A DNA stretch of 54,900 bases from NCBI GenBank assembly GCA_903842235.1, contig CAIMLG010000008.1, positions 1 to 54,900 on the forward strand. The letters run 5' to 3'. This document shows positions 27,270 through 35,436 of this stretch, in pieces; position 1 is the first letter of the stretch, and each line of letters begins with the position of its first letter. The stretch is from an uncultured Verrucomicrobia subdivision 3 bacterium (GTDB lineage Bacteria; Verrucomicrobiota; Verrucomicrobiia; Limisphaerales; UBA11358). The translations under genes and the position numbers were made by a program. Below the pieces are notes generated by a model that was given only the letters and a program-made list of their open reading frames with translations, did no database searches and had not been told where the DNA came from.

Positions 27270-27674
27270 TTAGGCCTGGCTGGTGATTCTCCGCCAGTCC
27301 ACGCCCTGCTTGCCGGCGTAGATGGCAAAGGCTTTTTCGTTCTGGATCAGCACGGCGCGCACCACGCTGGAATCATCCGCGCGGCCCAGGTCCATGATAC
27401 TCTCGGGGATGATGCCCATTTTCTTGTGGGCATAAATGAGCGCGAACACCGCCTGCGCGACGGCCACAAACGGCAGCTCCTTATAAACGCCCTCCATGGC
27501 ATCCTCGGTGGCGTCGGCCAGAAATTCGAGCTGGTCCACGAGGTGGGGGAATTTGGGGGCGTCGATCTGCGTGAACTCCAATTTCCACTGAGGCAATTGG
27601 CGCAAAACTTTTTCCGCCAGGGCCGGGGAGATGGTGGCGGCACCGCTGTTGACGAACTTGGCAATTTCAGGCAT
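27270..27674 (-). CDS. YkvA/DUF1232-like small protein
   Basis: 134 residues. The segment VAVAQAVFALIYAHKKMGIIPESIMDLGRADDSSVV resembles the YkvA (DUF1232) core, in which a hydrophobic helix precedes a D/P-rich turn, a Gly and an Asp-Asp pair. The N-terminal 50 residues are helical and unassigned. The C-terminus ends in GKQGVDWRRITSQA. Function of the family is unknown. It is the first gene of a two-gene run with the ACT protein. Confidence 0.6.
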   Translation of the reverse strand: MPEIAKFVNSGAATISPALAEKVLRQLPQWKLEFTQIDAPKFPHLVDQLEFLADATEDAMEGVYKELPFVAVAQAVFALIYAHKKMGIIPESIMDLGRADDSSVVRAVLIQNEKAFAIYAGKQGVDWRRITSQA

Positions 27675-27719
27675 GCCGGCAATCTAGTGAAAGCCGTGCC
27701 CGCACAAAAGGGAAATTTA

Positions 27720-29096
27720 TCAGACGATTTCCGCCTGCTTTAGCACGAGCTCGAAATCGTATTCCGGTTTGCGGGCTTTGCGGCTCCGCATGGCGTTCGC
27801 CGCGTCGTCGCCCAAGAACCGCTCGGCGGCGGCGTCCCACGTGAGCTTGTGCTTGAGTTTCATGCTGATCCACGCGGCGGCGCAGGCCTCTAGGCTGCGG
27901 GTGGATTGCTGGATGGGGGCAATGGGCGGCTGGTTGGCCACGATGCTTTCGAGCCAGTTGCCGTAGTGCGATTTGCTGGGCGCCCAGCGCACGGCGTCGG
28001 CGGGGAGCGGAGTGAGCAGTTTGGGATCGCTGGCGCGGAGCGGCGGCTGACGGTCGTTGCTATCTTCGCCGCGGGTGCAAAAGATCCAGCCGTCCGCGCC
28101 TTCAAAGTGCAGCCCGTTGGGCAATTGGTCATCGAGAATAACCTGCACGTGGTTCGGATAAAGCAGGTCTACGTGATAGGCGCCATGAACGGTCATGAGA
28201 TCGTCGGCCGGGAATTTACCCCGGGCGTCGATGGTCAAGGGTCCGCCGAGTTCCTGCCCCATGGCCCATTGCGCGATGTCCACGTGATGCGCGCCCCAGT
28301 TGGTGATCATGCCGAGGCCGAAATCTTCCGTGGTCATCCATCCCGGGCGTCCCTCCAACTCCGCCTGCGGATGCGCGCGGCCTTCCATGTAGGGCTGTTC
28401 CGGGGCGGAACCCAGCCAGCGGTCGAAATCCAGATTTTCCGGCACCGGCATCGGCGCCGGCTTGTGGCCGGTGGGTTTATCCAGGCCGATGCCGATTTTA
28501 ATGGTCTTTAATTGCCCCAGGCGTCCATTGCGGACGGCTTCGCTGGCGGTGCGAAAACTCCGCCACGGGTGGGCGGAACGCTGCTGGGAGCCGGTTTGCA
28601 AAATAATTTTCTTCGCCTCCACGGCCCGGCGCAAACCAATGGCCTCGGCAATCGAATAGGTCACCGGTTTCTGAACATAAATGTGTTTGCCGGCAATGGC
28701 GGCCTTGATCGCGACCAGCGCATGGGAATGGTCGGGCACGCTAATGACCACCGCATCAATATCCGGTGCGGCTAAAACCTCGTGGTAATTGTGGTAGGTT
28801 TTGATGTTTATCCCGGTCTCGCCCTGCACCGTGTAATAATCTTCCGCCATGGTTTTGCCCGCGGCGAGGCGTTTGGCATCCAAGTCGCAAACGGCCACGA
28901 CGCGGGCGAACGGCTCGGTCATGACGTTGAGCAGGTCGCTGCGGCCCATGCGCCCGCAGCCAATTTGCGCCACGTGGATTTTTTTGCTCGGCGCGTCGGC
29001 TCCGAACAGGCGGGAAGGCACAAAGTATGGCAACAGGCCCAATCCGGCTGCGCCGCCGAGGGCCGTTTTCATGAAAGTCCGCCGCGTTTGATTCAT
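27720..29096 (-). CDS. Tat-exported Gfo/Idh/MocA-family oxidoreductase (1)
   Basis: 458 residues from the Met of MNQTRRTFMKTALGG, a twin-arginine signal (TRRTFMK) followed by a hydrophobic stretch. Two upstream in-frame starts only lengthen the segment before the RR motif. The mature protein starts with the dinucleotide-binding IGCGRMGRSDLL and has the family motif YVQKPVTYSIAEA (the usual EKP Glu is Gln here), then a C-terminal sugar-binding domain. Members oxidise or reduce sugar hydroxyls with NAD(P), here probably as a periplasmic enzyme with tightly bound cofactor. It is the end of the left-hand wing of the sugar cluster. Confidence 0.9.
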   Translation of the reverse strand: MNQTRRTFMKTALGGAAGLGLLPYFVPSRLFGADAPSKKIHVAQIGCGRMGRSDLLNVMTEPFARVVAVCDLDAKRLAAGKTMAEDYYTVQGETGINIKTYHNYHEVLAAPDIDAVVISVPDHSHALVAIKAAIAGKHIYVQKPVTYSIAEAIGLRRAVEAKKIILQTGSQQRSAHPWRSFRTASEAVRNGRLGQLKTIKIGIGLDKPTGHKPAPMPVPENLDFDRWLGSAPEQPYMEGRAHPQAELEGRPGWMTTEDFGLGMITNWGAHHVDIAQWAMGQELGGPLTIDARGKFPADDLMTVHGAYHVDLLYPNHVQVILDDQLPNGLHFEGADGWIFCTRGEDSNDRQPPLRASDPKLLTPLPADAVRWAPSKSHYGNWLESIVANQPPIAPIQQSTRSLEACAAAWISMKLKHKLTWDAAAERFLGDDAANAMRSRKARKPEYDFELVLKQAEIV

Positions 29097-29181
29097 TATT
29101 CGAGTCTCGTAAAAATTCATTGGTCTCCCGGCCCGAGGTGGACCGGGAGACAAGCGTTGGACGAATGGCCGGCTGGCGGCG

Positions 29182-30603
29182 TTACAACTTGTAAAACTGC
29201 TCCCAATCTTTGCGCGGCGGCACGCCGGCGAGCAGACCGTTGGCGACCTTGTGATTGGTGATCTGCTGGGTGGCGGGATCGAAGGCCAGCTTGGCATTCA
29301 CGCGCTGCGCAATGACGCCCATGGCCATGGCCTGACACAGCGGGCCGGCCACGGCAAACGGGGAACGGCATTTTTCCTCGCCGCGGCAGGCGAGCAGGAA
29401 GTTCTTCCAGTGATTCGACGGACTCTTGGGCACCGGCGGCAGTTGGGCGGCCATTTCCTGAGCGTTGGCTTCGGGGATGATCTTGAGCGTGGAAGCATGC
29501 GAACCGCCCTGGAAGGTCATGCCTTCGCCGTAAATAACTTTGCCGGGTGGAAGTGCTTTTGACGCCGCTGAACCCTTGGAGGGCGGCGGGATATTCGGGT
29601 CCACCACGGCGGCGCCGAAATTGGTCGGCAGCGGCGGCAGGTTTTTTACCCCGTCATACCAAGTGAGTTCGACCGGCGGTTGGGAACCGCGGGCCGGAAA
29701 CCGGAACGCCAGCGTCGAGGCCTGCGGGAAGATGAACGGGCTGTAGCCATCCAGTTTCACCGCTTCCACTTCGGTCGGCAGACCGAGATGCAGGAACTCG
29801 TGGGCCGTGTCAAAAATGTGCGCGCCCCAGTCGCCGAGCGCACCGTTGCCGAAATCAAACCACGAACGCCAGTCGCCGTTCATATAGCCGGCGTTGTATT
29901 GGTGCGCTTCGGCCGTCGCCAGCCAGGTTTCCCAGTCGAGCGTGGCGGGAATGGGCTGGGCGGGGAGCAAGCCGTCCACTTTCATGCCGTGCCAGCGCCG
30001 GGAGTTGTTCATGAACGCCGTGATCTGGGTGACATTTTTGATGATGCCGGCTTCGGTCCAGGCCTTGAACTGAAAATAATTCGCTTCGGAATGGCCCTGA
30101 TTACCCATCTGCGCGGCGACCTTGTATTTCTTCTCTGCCGCCATCATCAATTCAATCTGGCGGAAGCTGTGGCCCATGGGTTTTTCGCAATAGACATGTT
30201 TGCCGAGCGCCATTGCCAGCATGGCGATCGGAAAGTGCGAAAAATCAGGTGTGCCGACGCTCACCGCATCAATCTCCTTGCCCATTTTGTCGAACATCTG
30301 CCGGAAATCCTGAAAGCGTGGCACGTTCGGGAACATTTTCAGCACGGCCTGGGTGTGCGGCGCGCCCATGTCCGTATCGCACAGCGCCACGATGTTGGCG
30401 AGTCCCGTCGCGTGCAACGCCTTGACGTCGTCCGCGCCGCGATTGCCGATGCCGCAGCAGGCGAGGTTCACTTTGCCGGTGGAGCCGGCAGCCAGCAGCA
30501 GCCGCGGCGCAAAAGCGGACGCGGCACCAGCGGTCAGCACGCCTTTGAGGAAGGAACGGCGGCGCCAGGGTGCCGCCAGTTTTGGAAGATGGTTTGGTTT
30601 CAT
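29182..30603 (-). CDS. Tat-exported Gfo/Idh/MocA-family oxidoreductase (2)
   Basis: 473 residues with Tat signal WRRRSFLKGVLTAGAASAF. Rossmann motif CCGIGNRGADDVKAL, then the conserved VYCEKPMGHSFRQIE with the catalytic-site Lys-Pro, and NWRSW-type sugar-binding domain (GDWRSWFDFGNGALGDWGAH). It is paralogous to the other two oxidoreductases of the cluster but only distantly similar. Between it and the next gene lie 85 bases, so the two may be co-transcribed. It probably acts on a glycoside in the periplasm; substrate not predictable. Confidence 0.92.
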   Translation of the reverse strand: MKPNHLPKLAAPWRRRSFLKGVLTAGAASAFAPRLLLAAGSTGKVNLACCGIGNRGADDVKALHATGLANIVALCDTDMGAPHTQAVLKMFPNVPRFQDFRQMFDKMGKEIDAVSVGTPDFSHFPIAMLAMALGKHVYCEKPMGHSFRQIELMMAAEKKYKVAAQMGNQGHSEANYFQFKAWTEAGIIKNVTQITAFMNNSRRWHGMKVDGLLPAQPIPATLDWETWLATAEAHQYNAGYMNGDWRSWFDFGNGALGDWGAHIFDTAHEFLHLGLPTEVEAVKLDGYSPFIFPQASTLAFRFPARGSQPPVELTWYDGVKNLPPLPTNFGAAVVDPNIPPPSKGSAASKALPPGKVIYGEGMTFQGGSHASTLKIIPEANAQEMAAQLPPVPKSPSNHWKNFLLACRGEEKCRSPFAVAGPLCQAMAMGVIAQRVNAKLAFDPATQQITNHKVANGLLAGVPPRKDWEQFYKL

Positions 30604-30636
30604 GTTGATTTAATTATAACGCGTTTGAACGAATCT

Positions 30637-31437
30637 TCAATTGGTCGGCAGTTCGCGGAGTTTTACGTTGTAGTAGGAAACCGTGTTGCCGTGGTCTTGC
30701 AGCAAGATGTGCCCGTCCGCCCATTCGCCGAAATCCGGTATGTCCTTGAATTTGCTCTTGGCCACGGCATCGCGGAAGGCAGCCGAGCCCCGGTCAAACT
30801 CCACCGTCTTTTGGCCGTTGAGCCAGAAGGTGACGTGCTGGCCCTGCGATAAAATCCGCGCGTGATTCCATTCGCCGACCGGCATGACCTTTTTGTCCTT
30901 CGGCGCGGGCATCAAATCGTAAAGCGAGCCGATGGTGCGGTCGCCGTCGCGACCCAGCTTGGCGTCCGGATGAAGGACATCGTCGAGCACCTGGTATTCC
31001 ATGCCAATGGCCGAGCCAACGCCCGTCGGCTTGCCGGTTTTCTTGTTTATCGGCGAGAGGTTGGGTTGCACGAAAATCTTGATGCCGCTATTCGCGCCGG
31101 GGGTGATCTTGAAATCCGCCGTCAACTCAAAATTCGCGTAGCGTTTGCGCGTGATGATGTCGCCGCCGCCGGCCGATTCCTCGCCGCCATTTTCGTGAAC
31201 CGTCAGCACTCCGTCCTTCATGGCCCAGCCATGGGTCGGGAAATTTTCCGATTTCGCGCTGCGCCAGCCGTCCGGGGTTTTGCCGTCCCAGAGCAATTTC
31301 CAGCCGTCGGATTTTTCCCGGTCGGTCAAAGTATTTGGCTCAGCCGTCGCCGCCTGGCCTGACAGGGCAAAGCTGGTGACCAGGCCTAAAAAGGTGGTGA
31401 AGGCAAAGGCGGGATGGAGCTGATTAATGAATTTCAT
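30637..31437 (-). CDS. Exported 3-keto-disaccharide hydrolase (DUF1080) family protein
   Basis: 266 residues. Signal peptide ending near SGQAATA, then a concanavalin-like beta-sandwich: GWKLLWDGKTPDGWR at the N-terminus, NFELTADFKITPGANSGI, GMEYQVLDD, SLYDL and EWNHARI in the centre, and HILLQDHGNTVSYYNVKLREL at the end, all typical of DUF1080. Characterised members cleave 3-keto glycosides formed by Gfo/Idh-type oxidation, and neighbours here are exactly such oxidoreductases. It starts 33 bases upstream of oxidoreductase 2 and probably heads the minus-strand operon. Confidence 0.93.
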   Translation of the reverse strand: MKFINQLHPAFAFTTFLGLVTSFALSGQAATAEPNTLTDREKSDGWKLLWDGKTPDGWRSAKSENFPTHGWAMKDGVLTVHENGGEESAGGGDIITRKRYANFELTADFKITPGANSGIKIFVQPNLSPINKKTGKPTGVGSAIGMEYQVLDDVLHPDAKLGRDGDRTIGSLYDLMPAPKDKKVMPVGEWNHARILSQGQHVTFWLNGQKTVEFDRGSAAFRDAVAKSKFKDIPDFGEWADGHILLQDHGNTVSYYNVKLRELPTN

Positions 31438-31541
31438 TTTCGTTTTTTCGTTATAATAGAAATGGATTACTTAACGATATTGATTTGACGTTGATGTGGC
31501 AAACATAGTTTCGACATTTTGTAGTTGCGCGGGATGATTTT

Positions 31542-31569
31542 CAATCCCCTGTTTAGGGGATTGTTTTTT
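31542..31569 (+). terminator. Leader terminator upstream of Gfo/Idh/MocA gene 3
   Basis: CAATCCCCT (31542-31550), loop GTTT, and AGGGGATTG (31555-31563) form a perfect 9-bp stem followed by six Ts. No plus-strand gene lies directly upstream, since the genes to the left are on the minus strand. It therefore sits in the leader of the divergent oxidoreductase gene, between a possible -35 (TTGACG, 31485-31490) and the ATG. That fits premature termination control. Confidence 0.7.
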
Positions 31570-31611
31570 GCAACCAAAAATGTTTTGCTGACGTCCATTG
31601 ATCCAATAACC

Positions 31612-32979
31612 ATGAATAAACCGATCGACCGGCGGCGTTTTCTCAAACAAACCAGCGCCGTCGGCGTTGGCTTAAGCCTCGCGAGCTACCTGGGCCCGTT
31701 GGCCCGGGCTGGCACGCAGCCAAGGGTGATTCCGGCCAGAAAAATCGGTCCGAACGACCAAATCACCGCCGCGGTCATTGGCACCAATGGCCGCGGTCTG
31801 GCGCATATTGATTGCCTCAACCGCCTGCCTGGCGTCGAAATCACCCACATCTGTGACGTGGACCAGCGCGCGGTGGACAAAGGGCTTAAAGCGGTTGCAA
31901 AAAAACAAAAATCCACTCCCCAAGGGCTGGGCGATTTCCGCAAAGTGCTGGCGGACCCATCCGTTGACGTGGTGACGATTGCCACGCCGGACCATTGGCA
32001 TGCGCCGATGGCCCTCCTGGCGCTGGCCGCCGGTAAGCATGTTTATCTGGAGAAACCTTGCAGCCAGAATCCCTATGAAGGCGAATTGCTGCTTCAGGCG
32101 GTAAACCAATACCAGCGTGTCGTTCAGATGGGCGCCCAGCGTCGTTCCTCCGCGGCCATGCTTAAAATCATCCCGGAAATCCACGGCGGCCTGATCGGGA
32201 AAACCTATTTTGGCCGCGGCTGGTATGTGAATAACCGGGCCTCCATCGGCCATGGCAAACCGGCCCCGGTGCCGGAATGGCTGGATTATGATTTGTGGCA
32301 GGGACCGGCGCCGCGCCGCGCTTACCTGGACAATTTGATCCATTACAACTGGCATTGGCGCTGGCATTACGGCACCGGCGAAGCGCTCAACAACGGCACG
32401 CATGAAATGGATGTCTGCCGCTGGGCGCTCGGCGTGACCTGGCCGACCCGCGTCACTTCGAATGGTGGCCGTTACCAATTTCAAGATGATTGGGAAACGC
32501 CGGACACGCAGACTATTGCGTGGGATTTCCCCGGGGGCAAATCAATGAGCTGGGAAGGCCGGAGCTGCAATAATTTTCCGGTTGAGGGCCGCGCCCGCGG
32601 CACGTTGATTTACGGCACGGAAGGCTCTGCGTTGCTGGATGGCGACGACTACATCATTTACGACAAACATAATAAAATTATCAAGCAGGCCAAAGGGACC
32701 GAGGCCGTGGACCCGACCAATACCGTCAGCGGCAGCGGCGCGGGCATGGACACGGCGCATGTGGCCAACTTCATCGAAACCGTCCGGGGCAACCAGCAAT
32801 TGCACTGCCCGATCAATGAGGGCTCCACCAGCGTCACGCTGCTGCATCTGGGCAACATCGCGTGGCGGGTCGGCCGCGAGTTGCATTGCGACCCGGCCAC
32901 CGGTCACATTTTGAAGGACAGCGATGCCATGAAGTTGTGGCGGCGCAAATATGAATCCGGCTGGGAACCAAAAGTTTGA
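31612..32979 (+). CDS. Tat-exported Gfo/Idh/MocA-family oxidoreductase (3)
   Basis: 455 residues with the Tat signal DRRRFLKQTSAVGVGLSLAS. The Rossmann motif is VIGTNGRGLAHIDCL, followed by VYLEKPCSQNPYEGE and the substrate domain with HYNWHWRWHYGTGEALNNG and the conserved HEMD. It is encoded divergently from the DUF1080 gene, behind a leader terminator. The three oxidoreductases of this region probably handle different sugars or different steps of one 3-keto pathway. I chose the ATG that directly opens the Tat signal; an upstream start would lie in the leader hairpin region. Confidence 0.92.
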   Translation: MNKPIDRRRFLKQTSAVGVGLSLASYLGPLARAGTQPRVIPARKIGPNDQITAAVIGTNGRGLAHIDCLNRLPGVEITHICDVDQRAVDKGLKAVAKKQKSTPQGLGDFRKVLADPSVDVVTIATPDHWHAPMALLALAAGKHVYLEKPCSQNPYEGELLLQAVNQYQRVVQMGAQRRSSAAMLKIIPEIHGGLIGKTYFGRGWYVNNRASIGHGKPAPVPEWLDYDLWQGPAPRRAYLDNLIHYNWHWRWHYGTGEALNNGTHEMDVCRWALGVTWPTRVTSNGGRYQFQDDWETPDTQTIAWDFPGGKSMSWEGRSCNNFPVEGRARGTLIYGTEGSALLDGDDYIIYDKHNKIIKQAKGTEAVDPTNTVSGSGAGMDTAHVANFIETVRGNQQLHCPINEGSTSVTLLHLGNIAWRVGRELHCDPATGHILKDSDAMKLWRRKYESGWEPKV

Positions 32980-33018
32980 TTCACCATCCTCTCCACAATT
33001 AAATCTGAAAAATCTGAC

Positions 33019-33891
33019 ATGAAAAAATTACTTCTCCTCGCCGTGGCCGCCAGCCTGGCCATCGGCACCCAGGCGCAAACGTCCGCCGCCACCAGTTCTG
33101 CCGATCAGTTGGGCTGGCAATTGGCCGTGCATTCCTACACGTTCCGAAAGTTTTCCATCTTTGACGCCATTGACAAGACGGCCGCACTGGGAATCCATTC
33201 CATGAGCATTTCCGGCAACGTCAGCCTGGATGGCACCAACAGCATCGGCACCCTGACGCTTTCGGAAAAAGATCAGGAGGCCATTCTGGATAAACTAAAA
33301 GCCGCCGGCATCAGCCCCAGGTTCGTCAACTTGGGCGTGGTGCAACTGCCGGCGGACGAGGCCAAGAGTCGGAAAGTTTTTGAATTCGCCAAACATTTCG
33401 GTATCGACACGCTCATCGCTGAGCCGGCGACCAACGCGCTCGACACCGTGGCAAAGCTCTGCCAGGAATATAATATCAGGGTGGCCATTCATAATCATCC
33501 GAAAGGACATTCGATCTACTGGAATCCGGAATCCGTGCTGGCCGCCATCAAGGGCCGCACGCCGCTGATCGGCGCATGCGCCGATGTTGGCCACTGGATG
33601 CGCTCCGGTTTGAATCCGGTGGCCTGCCTGAAACATCTCGAGGGCCACATAATTTGTCTCCACTTCAAAGATCTCAATGAAATGGGTTCCGCCGCGCACG
33701 ACGTGCCGTGGGGCACCGGCATCGGCCAGACCAAGGCGCTCATGGCCGAATTGAAACGCCAGAACTTCCACGGCGCCTTTGGCGTGGAATACGAATATCA
33801 CTGGGATAATTCCAGCCCGGAAATCGCCCAGTGCGTCAAATTCTTCAATGCCGTCTGCGACGAACTGGTCGCGGCCGGCCAAAAGCAATGA
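33019..33891 (+). CDS. Exported TIM-barrel sugar isomerase/epimerase-like protein
   Basis: 290 residues. Signal peptide MKKLLLLAVAASLAIGTQAQ. The rest is an AP-endonuclease-2-type TIM barrel: WQLAVHSYTFRKFSIFDAIDK, the FVNLGVVQLPAD strand, VAIHNHPKGHS with the metal-site His, CADVGHWMRSGL, IICLHFKDLNEMGSAAHDVPWGTG and FGVEYEYHWDN. Members isomerise or epimerise sugars, and some act on 3-keto glycosides. It lies 39 bases after oxidoreductase 3 in the same direction, so it is likely its partner in the periplasm. Reaction not determined by sequence. Confidence 0.88.
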   Translation: MKKLLLLAVAASLAIGTQAQTSAATSSADQLGWQLAVHSYTFRKFSIFDAIDKTAALGIHSMSISGNVSLDGTNSIGTLTLSEKDQEAILDKLKAAGISPRFVNLGVVQLPADEAKSRKVFEFAKHFGIDTLIAEPATNALDTVAKLCQEYNIRVAIHNHPKGHSIYWNPESVLAAIKGRTPLIGACADVGHWMRSGLNPVACLKHLEGHIICLHFKDLNEMGSAAHDVPWGTGIGQTKALMAELKRQNFHGAFGVEYEYHWDNSSPEIAQCVKFFNAVCDELVAAGQKQ

Positions 33892-33952
33892 GCCGCTGAA
33901 AACCCGGCTAAACAGACTTTCACTCGCGCGCGGCAACTGCTAAAAATTCCGG

Positions 33953-34834
33953 GTGCAAGACCTGATCGCGAAAGCTGCCACGCTGCTGGAAGCGTTGCCT
34001 TACATTCAAAAATTCAGCGGGGAAACGTTTGTCGTGAAATACGGCGGCAGTTTCATGGACTCGTCCGACCCCGCCGTGCGCCACGGCGTGGCGCGGGATA
34101 TCGTGTTTCTCGAAGCCGTCGAGATCAACCCCGTCGTCGTCCACGGCGGCGGCAAGGCCATCACCCGCGCGATGGAAAAAGCCGGGCTGAAGGCCCATTT
34201 CATCCAAGGCCAGCGCGTCACCGACGCGGCTGCGGTGCAAATCGTGGACGATGTTTTGTCCCGCGAAATCAATCCCGAAGTTGTTAAAACCATCAACGAA
34301 CTGGGCGGTCAGGCCGTGGGTTTTGCCGGGCCGGATATTTTCAAATGCAAGAAACTTTATCTCGACGACAAGGAGAATCCGGGCAGGAAAATTGACATCG
34401 GCTACGTTGGCGAAGTCACCGAGGTCAATGTCGCCCCGCTCAAGGAATGCATCTGGAGCGGCTTTACGCCGGTTATCAGCCCGACGGCCCGGGGCGAGGA
34501 CGGTCAGATTTACAACTGCAATGCTGACGTGGCGGCCGCGCAGGTGGCCATCGCGCTCAGCGCCAAACGCCTCGTCTTCATGTCCGACGTGCCCGGTTTG
34601 ATGCGTGATCCCAAGGATGTTGCCACCGTCATTGCGCACCTCCACACGGCCGAGGTGCCCGGCCTCAAGGCCGCCGGCATCGTGGACAAAGGCATGATTC
34701 CCAAAGTGGACAGTGCCGTCGCCGCCATCCAATCCGGCGTGGAAAAAGTCTCCTTCGTGGACGGCCGCACGCCGCATTCCGTCATGCTCGAAATCTTCAC
34801 CGACAAAGGCGTGGGTACCGAAGTTGTGCTTTAA
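33953..34834 (+). CDS. argB: Acetylglutamate kinase
   Basis: 293 residues, normal size, GTG start. Amino-acid kinase fold with VVKYGGSFM, VVVHGGGKAITRAM, the N-acetylglutamate site near NCNADVAAAQVAIAL and DVPGLMRDPKD, and the Lys of GIVDKGMIPKV. It carries out the second step of arginine synthesis, phosphorylating N-acetylglutamate. argD lies further downstream and argF at 43367, so arginine genes are clustered but interspersed. Confidence 0.95.
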   Translation: MQDLIAKAATLLEALPYIQKFSGETFVVKYGGSFMDSSDPAVRHGVARDIVFLEAVEINPVVVHGGGKAITRAMEKAGLKAHFIQGQRVTDAAAVQIVDDVLSREINPEVVKTINELGGQAVGFAGPDIFKCKKLYLDDKENPGRKIDIGYVGEVTEVNVAPLKECIWSGFTPVISPTARGEDGQIYNCNADVAAAQVAIALSAKRLVFMSDVPGLMRDPKDVATVIAHLHTAEVPGLKAAGIVDKGMIPKVDSAVAAIQSGVEKVSFVDGRTPHSVMLEIFTDKGVGTEVVL

Positions 34835-34836
34835 CT

Positions 34837-35339
34837 ATGAACCCTTTTATGCGCCTGCTGTTACTAACAATTTTTGCAGCCATATTATCTGCATCATTTG
34901 TGGGCTGTTCCCGCAGCAACAAGGAAGGAAGCAACTATCAGCATGTTTCAGATGATGACGCCACCATGAACTCGGCGATTGAAAAGGCCAAAGCCAGTTC
35001 AAATGATTTTGTGAAGGCTTTTCACGCGCAGAAACCGGGCACGAGAGAGTTTTTTTGAATAAGCCATACCCAACTCCATCCGGCGAAGCCGAACACATGT
35101 GGATTGAAGTCACAGAAGAAAACAGCGGGGTTTTGAACGGCGTTGTTGCCAACGAAGCTGAAGAAACTCATGTGGTAAAACCAGGACGGGCAGTTTCCTT
35201 GAAAATTTCTGAAATTAGCGATTGGAAATATGTGGATGGCAAGAAGCTTGTCGGTGGTTATACCATCCGTTTTTTTTACGATAAAATGTCATCGAAAGAA
35301 AAAGAAGATTTTATCAAGGGGGCTGGATTTGAAATGTAA
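34837..35339 (+). pseudogene. DUF2314-like lipoprotein gene, split by a frameshift at a T7 run
   Basis: The first frame encodes a signal peptide with lipobox (SFVGC), then MNSAIEKAKASSNDFVKAFHA and PGTREFF, followed at once by TGA. The next frame, starting at TTG 35055, continues as NKPYPTPSGEAEHMWIEV to GGYTIRFFYDK, the rest of a DUF2314 domain. The junction lies in seven Ts (35050-35056); eight Ts would restore a single frame of about 167 residues. So this is either a real frameshift, a sequencing slip or, less likely, programmed -1 slippage. The gene starts three bases after the argB stop. DUF2314 proteins have no assigned function. Confidence 0.75.
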
Positions 35340-35375
35340 TGTCACATGATTTCCATTTGCGGAATGATAATTACA

Positions 35376-35436
35376 ATTTACGATTTGCGGGCGAATCCGC
35401 ATTGGAGTCGTAAATCGTAAATCCAATATCGTAAAT
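35376..35436. repeat. Palindromic ATTTACGATTT repeat upstream of argD
   Basis: ATTTACGATTT (35376-35386) is complementary to AAATCGTAAAT (35412-35422), an 11-bp stem with a 25-base loop. A third, partial copy (ATCGTAAAT, 35428-35436) runs into the argD start. It is the only AT-rich gap in the arg cluster and resembles dispersed intergenic repeats; no terminator T run follows. Confidence 0.55.
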
